Assembly: GCF_038396675.1 (NCBI RefSeq)
Contig: NC_088928.1
Location: 12,050,501 to 12,114,500, forward strand
Source: Hydra vulgaris
Taxonomy: Eukaryota; Cnidaria; Hydrozoa; Anthoathecata; Hydridae
Length of the DNA stretch: 64,000 nucleotides
Reading direction: 5' to 3'
Under the pieces are notes generated by a model. That model did not search any database. It worked only from the letters and a program-made list of their open reading frames with translations, and was not told the DNA's origin. The number at the start of each line of letters is the position of its first letter. The first letter of the stretch is position 1. Shown here piece after piece: positions 12,676 to 25,192 of the stretch. Made by a program: the position numbers and the translations under genes.

Positions 12676-12888
12676 ATACATACATACATACATACATACA
12701 TACATACATACATACATACATACATACATACATACATACATACATACATACATACATACATACATACATACATACATACATACATACATACATACATACA
12801 TACATACATACATACATACATACATACATACATACATACATACATACATACATACATACATACATACATACATACATACATACATACA
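12676..12888. repeat. (TACA)n tetranucleotide microsatellite
   Basis: About 53 uninterrupted copies of a 4-bp unit. The open frames in it (Met-Tyr-Val-Cys or Thr-Tyr-Ile-His repeats) are artefacts. Confidence 0.99.
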
Positions 12889-13745
12889 AAAAATATAGAT
12901 AAAAATTTATAGTTCCTTGTTTATTAGTCACTTAAGATCGTTTTTGAATAAAGTTATTACTAGTTTTTGGAAGCCATATCAGAGTCTTATTGGGGGAAAT
13001 ATGCAACTCAAAAAGATTTTTCAAGAATTAGATAAGTTACTCATTAATCTGGATCAAAAAATATTAAAGTATAAAAGCATTTCTTTCTTTATTAGAAGTA
13101 AGCTGAGATCCTTAGATATTTTTAATAAACAAACCTCTGAACATAAAAACATAGACAAAACAATGTAGAGATTTAAAATTAGAACCTTATAAATTACTCA
13201 GAAAAGCTGATAAAAATGGTCACATACTCAAGCATAATAATCTAAATAGTCAACAGAATAAATATTTTATAAAGTTCTCAAATTACAACATGTACTTAAT
13301 GTATAATATACAATATGCACAATCAATATACAATGTCTTAACTTCATAACAGCTTTACTTTATAGCATATTGTCTACAATATTTGTAGATTTGAAAAATG
13401 GTTATTAACATTATGTGTAATTAAATATCTTCATAGATAATTATACAACAATATTTATAATAATACTAATACTAATTTTGGAGGGAGAGAAAGGCACAGA
13501 ATGAATAATGAGTTTTATAAATTAAAAAAAACATTGTCTGCAAATATAGGAGTCGGTTTTACTGCACACATTATTCATAATACAGCTTCTACTGCCGCCG
13601 ATGTCTTGTTGATTGAATAGAATCTGTAGTTTTAAAATTTTATAAACTTTTTTCAATATACACAGTAAGGAATGAAAAAATGAAATATTTCTGCGAGTCC
13701 GCTGAGTTAACACTATAACAACATGTTATCACATTCAAGAAATAG
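12889..13745. other. AT-rich stretch with an unassigned short frame
   Basis: A frame at 12917-13168 encodes 83 residues with some helical character (IFQELDKLLINLDQKIL) but no family was recognised and nothing in-frame continues. Treated as unassigned sequence, possibly old transposon. Confidence 0.4.
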
Positions 13746-14510
13746 GTGGTTATTGCTTTTTCAAGCAATTGGAAGAATGCAAAAGTTGTGCGAACCATTG
13801 AAGAATTTTTTCTTGGAAGAAGAAAATCTGCCAAAAGCGATAAAAAAAATTTTCCAAAAATCCATTATCAGAAGTATACACATTATTTGTATACAATGAG
13901 ACGTGTTTGCTTGAAAAATAAATTAGGAAACTCGAAAAATCGATTATAACTGTTATTGAAGTAAAAAATATTTTTGAGGACTTAAAAAAACAATTAACTG
14001 AAAGATTAAGTAATAAGTTTTTAGGTATTTAAACAAGCCAAGCGTACAATAAATTAAAAAAATATAATGAAATTACTATAACACAAGAAGAATTTGAAAA
14101 TGATGTAGGGAATTTTTCAACGTTGGAATTAATTATTTGGCAAAATGGTCAGTTCCAATGGCTAAGTATGATGTTTTTTCGAGGACGCTTATCAACGTAG
14201 TACTTAAATGGGAAAACGTTGCAAAAACCATTACATATTTTAGTGAAAAGGGTATATTTTTTTCGGATTCTATTTATGTGGAAGTTGTGTATATGAAATT
14301 CTTTATTGAAAGAGAACCGTGTGAAGAATGGAAAATAAAAGATGCATGATAAATGGTTGCATTATTTCATAAATATTGAAGAGACGGAAAGAAAAGGTAA
14401 TCTATTGAAAATGTGTAAAAGAGGACAAAGAGCTGCTACGAAAGATCAGAAAATCTGAAAAATATGATTGGACAAAATAGAGCGATAATGAAGTCAGGGA
14501 AGAGTAAAGG
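13746..14510 (+). pseudogene. Degenerate protein relic, perhaps transposon-derived
   Basis: Two short frames (13746-13949, 14137-14349) and a third piece around 14340-14410 (DKWLHYFINIEETERKGNLL) look like one eroded coding sequence with frameshifts. The last piece resembles the stretch that precedes the dimerisation region of hAT-type transposases in cnidarian repeats, but this is from memory and the dimerisation motif itself is not visible. No function is assigned. Confidence 0.3.
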
Positions 14511-16329
14511 TGAGCGAAGAATGTTTGTAATAAAATGTTTTGATAAGCGGGTGTGCAGTTAGGTTATGCTTGCTTATTTAAATATAGTTGAATTGCTAAT
14601 TAATTTATAGTTTTTTTTAGCTTTGGTACATCGCTAAAAAAAAAAAAGTTCCTGTTGACCAAAATGTTTCAAAATGATTTACCGTTAGAGTGACAGTTTT
14701 ACCATTGGAATACCATTGATCAATCGCATTTTTGTTTTTTTAATAATAAAGCTATGATTATTAATGAAGTTTATTCAAATCTGTTGTTGTTGTTGTTGTT
14801 GTTTTTGTTTCACAGAAGGTGGGGGGTGGGAGGGAAAGGTTTAGCCCCAGTCCAATATTTATGGCAGCCTTACAGTAGTGTACTGTATCATATTATTACA
14901 AACTATAAATACAAGTACGTAACTCTGAGATTTATTACTATAACTGTAACACATTATTTGTTAATAAATTTTATCTACCTTAATAAATAAATTTTATCAT
15001 AAATTTTTAAAGTTTAAGTTGATCTTATACCATTAATGTTTCAAAAGTTGGGAATATGAAAATAGCCTTTTACTTTCTAGAAACTTTTTTTATTTGTTTT
15101 AATAATTTCAGATTCAGATCTTCCAAGATTTCTTTCTCATTTTATGTTTTTCAGTTATATCTTTGCATAAAAAAATGACAAATTTTTACGAACAATGTAA
15201 GTTAGGGATTTAGCAAAATCTTACAAACTTCACTTGGTTCTGGATCATTGCAAACTTGTTTATAAAGAGAAAGTTCAATATATTTTTTAACATTGTTCGT
15301 ATTCCACAATACTTCTTATATATAGCATTAACAAAATTCTGAGTATTATCTTACATAACCCAGCAGAACAGTAAAATTGAAGCAAACTGTTGGCAATCTC
15401 TAAAAAAATATATTCATGAAGATATTTTAAACTTTTTTTCTATATATTGGTTCTTTCTTGAGTTCTCTTTAAAGATTCACTAATGTCTGGTTTTATATCA
15501 GAAAGATTGTTTACTATAGTAGAAGACATTTCTGTGAGTAATGTCTTACTTGAAGTTATATTGCTGAAGTGTGAAGCTAGTAATTAGATCACCAGTTCAT
15601 AATACTCCTAACAAAATAAATCACTATTGACTTTAAATTTTTCTAGTATTAAATTTATTTTTTTCTAAAGATGTTCAACACTATTTGTTGATAAATTAAA
15701 TTTCTTGCACAAATTTTTTTCAAGAACTGCTTTCTTATATGAAATAGCAGATACATTTCTATTTCTAATAAATTTGCAATATCTTTATTTCTTCTTTACA
15801 CTTTTAGCAGTAACATTTTATTAATAGAATTTTTTCTCCTTTTAATGTTTAAAGAACATTTGCCAGAATTTTTTGGAATATGCTTTGATGCAAAATCTTG
15901 CTTACTTTAGACGCTAATTATATCTATGTTGTTTGACATAATTATTTACTTTAGAAGCAAAGAAACCTATATCTATAGCTAAGTTTATGTCTTTGTTTTA
16001 AAAAAACTCCTTTAAGAATATCAAACAAACATTTACATCCAAATCACTATTTGCATTAAAAGCTTGACCTTTTTTATAAAGTTGTGCAGGCAGTTGTTGC
16101 GGGAGAATCTTTTTCATTTGATTGTTTGTTATTGAAAAAAAAGGCTTTCCACCTATTATCCCGATTTATCTCTACCTAATCTCCCAATTAAGTAAACTTC
16201 GATATTAACTCTTTTAAATATCCTCCGTAAATTAAGGAAATGTGTTCTTTCGAAAATAATTTAATAAATCTTGTTAAAACCATCAAGTTTCGGAAAATCA
16301 ACAATGTTTTTCAAAAAAAAATAGCAAAC
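14511..16329. other. AT-rich intergenic, no gene seen
   Basis: Many stops in all frames. The minus strand around 15700-16150 has a slightly less AT-rich, possibly decayed coding texture that I cannot assign. A short G-rich patch lies at 14818-14836. Confidence 0.5.
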
Positions 16330-17030
16330 GGTAGAAAATCTATACGAACCTCGAAATAAACTTTAACTCTAGCCGACAAAACATCAAACATATACAAACT
16401 ATCCAAAGATCATTACAACCATCTACTTAATAATGCAATTACTTCCACGTATAAAAAGGCTGACCCAAAACCCTAAAAATCAAATAAATAAACAAGGTAA
16501 AAAAATCTTAATTACCTATGATGTATACATTAAAATTGAAATTAACGGTACTGCAGATTGTTTAATAACTCTAAAAGATCATAAAGAGAACTTCCTAGAT
16601 AAACCAACAGTTAGACTTAATAATCCTGCTAAAAATGAGATTGAAAGAATTTCAAAATCTATTTTATTTAACATTAATTCCGAGCTGAGAAAAAACTATT
16701 TTTGAACCAATGGCAAAACACTCAAAATGTTATACATTGGTTTCAAACCATAAAAGAATTGTAATTCAGTAAGTTCTTAGTCATTCATATTAATTATTTT
16801 TATCCATCGATTAATGAAAACCTATTAAAAAATGCAATAGCTTTTGCAGAGCAACATCTAACAATAAATAGTGAACAAAAGAGTTTCATGCACCATGCAA
16901 GTAAATCATTATTATTTAGCAGTGGAACTGCTTGGATAAAGAAAAAGGGAGGATTGTTCGATGTCACTATGGGGGCCTTTAATGGCGCGGAGATTTGAGA
17001 ATTAGTTGGAATTTTTATTTTGCATCAAAT
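16330..17030 (+). pseudogene. Penelope-like element reverse transcriptase fragment
   Basis: An open frame at 16433-16705 contains ADCLITLKDHKENFLDKPTV and NPAKNEIERISKSILFNI, a signature of Penelope-like reverse transcriptases in cnidarians. After stops, further pieces in other frames read FYPSINENLLKNAIAFAEQH, HASKSLLFSSGTAWIKKKGG and FDVTMGAFNGAEI-ELVG. The YRDDG catalytic box that should come next is absent, because the element is cut near 17040 where a palindrome and a Tc1 relic begin. A matching later part of the same protein family is found at 42657-43065 on the other strand. Confidence 0.75.
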
Positions 17031-17046
17031 CTTGCATCAATATTCG

Positions 17047-17100
17047 TCCCAAATATTTAAAATTTAGATTCAGACGAATCTAAATTTAAAATATTTGGGA
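17047..17100. repeat. Foldback palindrome, 25-bp arms
   Basis: 17047-17071 and 17076-17100 are inverted repeats matching at 24 of 25 positions with a 4-bp spacer. It lies exactly between the truncated Penelope-like fragment and the Tc1 relic. Confidence 0.92.
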
Positions 17101-17580
17101 AGAATAGACGTCAGTATGTTAGGCGAAGAAAGAGAGATGCATTGAAGAAGCCATGTCTAGCATCAACTATCAAACATATTGTTAGAATAACAGAAAAGTT
17201 TACTGGTGAAAAATATAAAAATATTTTACATAATCATACTGTGCCTTTTGGACGACTACTGACCGGGGATAATTTAATCCTAAAAAGAATAACGATCCCT
17301 ACTTGCAAATTAGTTTAAAATTATTTGTCAAATCTGGAAAAGGAGGGAGTGCTTTAGATGATGCCATGGCCTCCTCAGAGCCTTGATTTGAATATAATCG
17401 AACATGTTTGGAAATACTTTGACAGAAAGAAGATAGAAAGGTTTCCAAAGAATGTAAATGAGCTTTGAAATGTTCTAAAAGAAGAATGGTATAATATCCC
17501 CATCACATTTATTGAAAATCTGTATAAAAGTATAAACAAGACTCCAATTGTAAACAAAGGTGGTCACACTAAATGTTAAT
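17101..17580 (+). pseudogene. Tc1-like transposase C-terminal relic
   Basis: The clearest part is at about 17360-17580: MPWPPQSLDLNIIEHVWKYF is the W-P-x-Q-S-x-D-L-N-P-I-E-x-x-W block around the last catalytic acidic residue of Tc1 transposases, followed by IPITFIENLYKSI and a short tail ending at TGTTAA. Upstream pieces fit the middle of the protein in mixed frames. The N-terminal two thirds are missing or unrecognisable and stops interrupt the rest. Confidence 0.8.
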
Positions 17581-17756
17581 TAAGTCTCTACGTATAGTTA
17601 TAAATTTAAATGTTTTTAATAAAACTTGTATTATATTACACAATTTAATAAAAAATATGTTTGTACCTATATTTTTGTTTTGATTTTATTTTGTTTGACA
17701 TTTTATCTTGAATATATTAAAATTCTCGTGGGTGCTTCTTTCTTTTGCACAGTACT

Positions 17757-17758
<2 letters not shown>

Positions 17759-17827
<69 letters not shown>

Positions 17828-17855
17828 TATATATATATATATATATATATATATG

Positions 17856-17934
<79 letters not shown>
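17759..17934. repeat. (TA)n microsatellite with three ATGCTA interruptions
   Basis: About 175 bp of TA dinucleotides interrupted by three GC dinucleotides in similar contexts (near 17796, 17826 and 17856), suggesting expansion of a compound unit of about 30 bp. Confidence 0.98.
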
Positions 17935-17935
<1 letters not shown>

Positions 17936-17947
17936 CACAGTAATATA

Positions 17948-18684
<737 letters not shown>

Positions 18685-18789
18685 TGAAAACTAAATAATT
18701 ATTTAGATACATTTCAATTACATCGTATAAATAGTTTACAACGCACTTCCTTAAGAACTATGACATTTTCACCTTTACGATCTAATATC

Positions 18790-19141
18790 GGAGAAAAATT
18801 CTAAAATTTCAAGATCTTGTAAAGCTTTATAATTGTCTTTTTGTGTTTAATTTTCTTCAAAACAAACTACCAAAATCGTTCAATATTTTTTTATAACAAC
18901 AACTGACACACACAAATATTACACTCGAAATACTGAAAACTTTAACTTGCACGCTTCCTTTTTCAACACTATAAAATATGGCAAGCTCTCTATAAGACAT
19001 CAATGTATTTCTCACTGGAACCAAATAATACCATTTATAAAAAAAAAGATTTTAACTAAATACCGTTTTATAACCAACATTCTTTTCAATCGAAACCAAG
19101 TTAAGAAATTTTTATTTGGGAATATACTTAATGAATATTAA
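18790..19141 (+). pseudogene. C-terminal fragment of a non-LTR reverse transcriptase
   Basis: Pieces in mixed frames read LYNCLFVFNFLQNKLPKSFN, then HASFFNTIKYGKLSIRHQCI and SHWNQIIPFI, and end at 19139-19141. This arrangement (L-x-N-K-L-P, then R-x-x-x-x-W-N) is typical of the tail of cnidarian non-LTR ORF2 proteins. Only the last ~110 residues are present. Confidence 0.6.
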
Positions 19142-19671
19142 TTTTATCTTTTATTATTATTGCTTTTTTTATATTACTGTATTTATAAAACTATTATTAC
19201 TTTTATTTTATACTGTCTTTTTTAACTCTACTAATATTAATATTATCATTAATTTACCTTTGTTTTATAAATGTTATTAATATTATGTATAAAGATAGTG
19301 ATAGTGATTCAATTGTAGTAATAGTTTTATGATTATTGTTCTAATTTATGTAACTGTTATATTTATTTTAATAATTTTTGTCATAGTTATAAACTTTACT
19401 ATAACTATTCTTACCATAGATTTATCATTAGTTATAATTTTTAGTAAAGTTATTATGATATAGTTACTATTTGTATTGTTTTTTTATTCACATTATTATT
19501 AATATTATTGTTATTTTCATTATATTATTACTGCAATTAATAATATTATCTTTATTTATTAGTGCTTTATTTTCCTTTCCTTTTTTTTTTTTTTTAGTTA
19601 TATTTTTTCTTTTCTTTTTTTTTTTGTATTTGTTTTTTGTTTTTTTGTATTTTTTGTATTTTTTTTTTTAT
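19142..19671. other. T-rich intergenic
   Basis: Low-complexity AT/T-rich sequence with poly-T runs; the Phe/Leu-rich open frames are compositional. Confidence 0.7.
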
Positions 19672-19847
19672 GCGTCACTCCATTGACTAGTTTTTAACTA
19701 TATTAGTGACACCTAACCTTATTATTTTTCTTTTTTTATCCATTTATTCAACCCTAAAATTGAAATAATTACAAAGTGATTTATAATTTCACAAAATTAG
19801 GTTCGGTGTCACTCATATAGTTAAAAACTAGTCATTGGAGTGACACC
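19672..19847. mobile_element. 176-bp MITE with ~46-bp inverted repeats
   Basis: 19672-19718 and 19801-19847 are inverted repeats built around GTGTCACTC, TAGTTTTTAACTA and GGTGTCAC, with only a few mismatches. A related copy lies at 24205-24330, including part of the interior, so this is a dispersed family. Confidence 0.85.
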
Positions 19848-20622
19848 TTAATAAAATAAACAAATAAAACAAAAAAATGTAATATAGTAACCAAAATAAA
19901 GTTAAACAAAATAAAAAAAATAAAAAAAATATTTAAAAAAGCAAGACCAATAACACAAAAAAGGGCATTAGTAAATAAACTGGCATTTAGATAACGAACG
20001 AATGAAATAACACAACGTTTGACGATCATAAGGATGATAAAAATAATGAAGAAAATCATAAAAAAGGATATTTTTAAATATTATGGTGAGACAAAAAATA
20101 AGAAATAACTTGAATAATAGCAACATAAAAAGCAACAATAAAAATAATTTGCAAAAAGACCACAAAAAAAATAGACGTCGACATAAACAATATACAAGTG
20201 TGAACGTCAATATAAACGACGCACAAAATTACACAACAGTATAAACAAAACATAGAAATACACGACAATATCAAAAATACAAAACACGCGACATTATAAA
20301 CAATACACAAAAATACACGACAGTATTAACAATCTATACAACATAAATTAATAAAACTTAAAAATTTTATTTTTGTATTTTTTAAAAACTTAGAGTTTTT
20401 ATTTTTTCGAATTTATCACAAACATTTTTATTCTTTTATCTTTGCGTTTAGTTCTTTTTTTTTATTTAATGTTTTTCTTCAATTTTTAATCTTTAATCTT
20501 TTAATTGTTTTCACTTTATTTCTTTTATTTTATTTTTCAAATTTTCTATTCTAAACAATTTTTTATTTGTTTTTCTTTTGCTCTTTTATCTATTTTTGAT
20601 CATTTCATCGTTAAGAAAAAAG
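19848..20622. other. Low-complexity AT-rich stretch
   Basis: A-rich then T-rich. Around 20165-20335 a degenerate phrase (variants of cacgacagtataaacaatacac) recurs several times, an eroded tandem repeat. No gene. Confidence 0.6.
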
Positions 20623-20895
20623 CTTCCTCCATTTGCTTCCTCCATTTGCTTCCTCCATTTGCTTCCTCCATTTGCTTCCTCCATTTGCTTCCTCCATTTG
20701 CTTCCTCCATTTGCTTCCTCCATTTGCTTCCTCCATTTGCTTCCTCCATTTGCTTCCTCCATTTGCTTCCTCCATTTGCTTCCTCCATTTGCTTCCTCCA
20801 TTTGCTTCCTCCATTTGCTTCCTCCATTTGCTTCCTCCATTTGCTTCCTCCATTTGCTTCCTCCATTTGCTTCCTCCATTTGCTTCCTCCATTTG
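20623..20895. repeat. 13-bp minisatellite, 21 copies
   Basis: The unit CTTCCTCCATTTG repeats 21 times (273 bp) with no visible variation. Because 13 is not a multiple of 3, each strand cycles through all three frames within 39 bp, and no stop codon appears in any of the six frames. The resulting ORFs of 88-157 residues are explained by the repeat. Confidence 0.98.
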
Positions 20896-21635
<740 letters not shown>

Positions 21636-21664
21636 TGGTCGTCCGTGAAGTACGTACGCTCATA
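21636..21664 (+). repeat. Solitary MITE terminus (GGTCGTCC family)
   Basis: GGTCGTCCGTGAAGTACGTAC at about 21638-21658 matches, as an inverted repeat, the right end of the MITE at 24085-24113 (GTACGTACTTTATGGACGACC). The 2.4 kb between could be an old insertion inside one such element or two separate elements. Confidence 0.6.
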
Positions 21665-21726
21665 GGGGGAAGGGGGGTCTAGTTTAGACCCCCTAGGGTA
21701 TAGTTTTCCTCTATGAACACACATGT

Positions 21727-22343
21727 ATGGGCGCCCTCAGAATTTTTTGATATTCCAGATAGGACACTTTCACACATCGTGCAAACTCATAACTTAAGTT
21801 TGTTTATACCTATGCCAAATGAGGAGGCCTTGCAAAATATCGGGATGGCGGAGGCCTGTGAACAAAAAGCCTTAAAACGCTTACCCTCCCCTGCCCATAT
21901 AAGAGGGCACAACGTAGTAAAATTTTCAACTTTACCATCTAAAACTAAGTTTAAATTTATTGACAGATTTTAATTTTTGTAGAAAAATATTGTAAATTAC
22001 AAAAGTTATGACCATGCAAATTTTCCGACCCCCAAAATGAGAGGGGTGTATATTTTGCATGGTCATAACTTTTTTGTAATTTACAATATTTTTCTACAAA
22101 AATTAAAATCAGTCGATAAATTTAAATTTAGTTTTAGATGTTAAAGTTAAAATTTTTGCTACATATTTCCCTCACGTTTGGGCAGGGAAGGGGGAGGCAA
22201 ACGTTTTAGGGCTTTTTATTCCCAGGCCTCTGCCATCCAAATTTTTTGCAAGGCCATCTCATTTGGCATATTAACAAACTTAAGTTTGCACGATGAGTGA
22301 AAGTGTTCTATCTGGAACATCAAAAAATCCTGAGGGGGCCCAT
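21727..22343. repeat. Large imperfect palindrome, ~290-bp arms
   Basis: 21727-22020 and about 22050-22343 are inverted copies of each other. Landmarks pair across the centre: ATGGGCGCCCTCAG with CTGAGGGGGCCCAT, the CACTTTCACACATCGTGCAAAC block, GGCGGAGGCCTG with CAGGCCTCTGCC, and near the centre ATTTACAATATTTTTCTAC. The spacer is about 30 bp. The arms differ by scattered substitutions and small indels. A truncated reverse transcriptase begins about 20-35 bp to the right. It could be a foldback MITE; no target duplication is obvious. Confidence 0.92.
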
Positions 22344-22364
22344 GCACAAATGCCACCCCTTATA

Positions 22365-23454
22365 TTATTATATGTCATTTACACAGACTTTGCAAAGGCG
22401 TTTGACAAAGTACCACATAAACGCCTTCTTCATAAGCTGAGAGCGTACGGTATTCAAGGCGCTCTTCTTGACTGGATCGCAGCTTGGCTAAGCAATCGAT
22501 GTCAACGAGTGGTTATAAACAGCATTACTTCTGAATGGAAAGCAGTCACTAGTGGAGTGCCTCAAGGCTCAGTCTTGGGGCCATTGCTATTCGTAATCTT
22601 TGTAAACGACCTGCCGGACAGTATTACTCATCATATGAAACTGTTTGCCGACGACAGCAAAATAATAGGGATAATTAAAAAGGAGTCGGACAACATCACT
22701 CTCCAAGATGACGTTGACAAAGCAGTGAAATATTTGGCTCTTGCATTTCAACGTTGAGAAATGCAAAGTAATGCATGTTGGGCGCGGATGTAACAAGTCA
22801 ACGTACAAATACTCAATGTCAAACGTCGACGGCACCCGTCGTCCTCTCGAAGAAACCGAAGTCGAAAGAGACCTTGGTGTGATGGTCTCGAATGACCTTA
22901 ACGTTAGACCGCAAATAGAGTCAGCCGTATCAGTAGCGAATAGAGTGCTAGGGCGATTCAAAAAAACATTTCGCAGTCGCAGTTTTTATTTATGGCGCAC
23001 TCTGTATCTCACTTACATTCGCCCCCATCTTGAGTTTGCTGTACAAGCCTGGTCACCGCATTTAAAATCAGACATTGCCATTCTCGAGCAAGTCCAACAT
23101 CGAGCAACAAAAACAATATCGACTATTAAACACATGACCTATGAAGATCGGCTCCAACGGCTCGGTTTAACAACTCTTGAAGAACGCCGCAAAAGAGCAG
23201 ATCTTATCGAGCAATTCAAAATCACTCGTAAACTCGAGCTTGTTAGTTTTGTTGTCCCGCAAAAAATTTCAAAAAGTAAAGATAAGTATATTCTAAGAGG
23301 CCATAACCATAAACTAGAACGTCAAATGGTAAAAAACTGCGAGGAGCGGTATAACTTTTTTTCAAATAGAATTGTCGCCCCATGGAATGCGCTTTCGCAA
23401 GAAGCAGTGAACGCTCAATCCATCAACGCTTTCAAAAACAACATAAGAAAGTAA
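22365..23454 (+). pseudogene. Non-LTR reverse transcriptase, distinct GC-richer family
   Basis: The 5'-truncated copy starts in the palm domain (YTDFAKAFDKVPHKRLLHKL), then GVPQGSVLGPLLFVIFVNDL and the catalytic LFADDSKI. After one frameshift around 22740 it continues through a well-kept C-terminal part (KCKVMHVGR, ERDLGVMVSNDL, VLGRFKKTF, LEQVQHRATK, and a final WNALSQEAVNAQSINAFKN) to TAA at 23452-23454. The codon use is visibly less AT-rich than other elements here and only one frameshift is present, which suggests a younger insertion or a different source. It resembles the Jockey/CR1-group layout. Confidence 0.9.
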
Positions 23455-23733
23455 CTTTATAGATACAATTGCTGCTTTGTCTGTAGCTTCTGTATCTCCA
23501 TGTTCGTCAGCATAGGGGGGCCTGGTGTAGCACCTCTTCATCAAATTATAAATAGATTATTGTATTTGTATTTTCCCGCTGGGTTTTACCCTTTGTTTTC
23601 AATGTTACTGATCTCACCTAAGACTCGTTTTTTACTTACTAAAGAAGAAGGCCTGAAAAAAACGTCCACCTTAAGTATAGTTCATTTACATTTGATTCTT
23701 TATTAAAACAAAATAAAGGTTTACATGGATTTC

Positions 23734-23812
23734 ACCGGGAATCGAACCCGAATTTCCGTCGACTATTTCCGCCGCATTAACCTCTCGCCCAAATACACAT
23801 TTACCTTCGATG
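23734..23812 (-). repeat. tRNA-like sequence, probably SINE or tRNA pseudogene
   Basis: On the minus strand a good T-arm (CGGGTTCGATTCCCG) follows a D-arm-like piece (GGGCGAGAGGTTAATGC). The acceptor stem pairs poorly and no convincing anticodon stem could be drawn, so a working tRNA is unlikely. Confidence 0.5.
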
Positions 23813-23888
23813 TATTTTAAATTTATTTAAATTATTATTTGCATATATGCTTAAAGACGTTTTTAAAATGCGCAAACAAAGAGCTTTG

Positions 23889-24115
23889 GGGTCGTATAAA
23901 GTATCTAAGGTACCCTCCGTCTTTTTTTTTAAAAAAAACTTTTTTATTAAGAAAAAAAAATAAAGGAGGGATGGGGGGGGATATTTGAGGGGGAGGGGGT
24001 ATTTGAGAAACGTACGTACTTTTAAGGGGGGGGGGGACATAAAAGTACGCAGGGCAACAGGGGGGAGGGGGTCAAGTTTCAAAATATTTGGCGTACGTAC
24101 TTTATGGACGACCCC
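23889..24115. mobile_element. G-rich MITE, GGGGTCGTC family
   Basis: The left end GGGGTCGTATAAAGTATC (about 23889) and right end GTACTTTATGGACGACCCC (to about 24113) are imperfect inverted repeats. The interior carries poly-A, poly-G and further copies of CGTACGTACTT. The predicted minus-strand ORF over it is compositional. Confidence 0.65.
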
Positions 24116-24204
24116 CTACTGCTGAATTTTCCCCTTTACCTTGTTGTGCACTTGTTTGAAGCCATTAAAAAATGACGTTACTTTTTGTTTGCAGTCATTT
24201 TAAT

Positions 24205-24330
24205 TTTTTTTTTGTCCATTTATTTAACCATAAAGTTTAAAGAATTTGCAATAATATATTATAAACTCACATAAATAAGGATAGATGTCACTCGTATATT
24301 TAAAAACTAGTTGATGGTATGACACCTAAA
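24205..24330. repeat. Partial copy of the 19672 MITE family
   Basis: 24277-24327 (GATGTCACTCGTATATTTAA, then AACTAGTTGATGG, then GACACCT) matches the right arm of the MITE at 19672-19847, and the preceding 70 bp match its interior. The left arm is missing. Confidence 0.7.
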
Positions 24331-25184
24331 AAAAAAAAAATAACAAATACAATTTAAAATAAAAATAAAGAAAGAAAAAGAAACAGCGGAAATAGCGATT
24401 TACGGAACCGAATTTTGCGCTAAAATTCTTTGCCACGTTTTTTTGACTTTTTTTGAGGTAGCGTAAGGCAAACTTGTTTTTAAGGAGTTTTTTATAGAAA
24501 CAGATATACAAATAGATTATTTTTGGAAAGAAGAAGAATTAGGCTTGTTTTTTTTGTGTGATGTTTATGTAAGGTTGTTTTTTCATAATAATTTTATTGT
24601 TCATTATTTTAAAGTGTACTTTTTAAAATATTAAAAAAAAAAATTGGTATACTATATAGTAATTTGCCAAATGTAAAAAAAAAAACAATATACTATATTG
24701 TGATTTGCCAAATGAATGGAGATTTCATGAATCAATTTTGTAATTGCTTCTTCAGTTGCACTATTTCTTTTTAAACCGAATTAATTTTTATAAAAAAGCT
24801 TATTCAATATAAGGTAGTTTTATGTTATATTGTATCTAATTTATTCGAAAATTTTCGAGAAGGTTAAATAGTCAGAGAAAGACCAGTAGTTACTAGTATT
24901 TAATTCTTCGCCGTCTTTGGAATAATTACTAATTTTTAATTGGTCGAAAAACACACCTTGTTGTAAAGATCTTCTAAAGAATGTCTCAAGTTTTCATAGT
25001 AACAAATAAATAAAATTTTAATATAAAAGAATCGAAAGCAATATGAAGCAAATTATTTATAGGATGGAATTGTTAAAAAAAGTTTTGTGACCTTATTTGC
25101 TAGTTTAGTTCCTATATGAGTAAAAAGTTTAATGAATTCAATGGCAATTTTACTTCCAAGTAAACACACATACGTCTATTAAAC
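24331..25184. other. AT-rich intergenic, no gene seen
   Basis: Two similar phrases (ATACTATATAGTAATTTGCCAAATG-like, near 24648 and 24690) repeat in tandem. Nothing else is recognised. Confidence 0.55.
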
Positions 25185-25192
25185 GTCAAAAC

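Noticed and set aside
21636-24115. One 2.5-kb element spanning 21636-24115 bounded by GGTCGTCC ends
   Set aside because: The right-hand MITE has its own left end at 23889, so a single large element is not needed; left as an open possibility.
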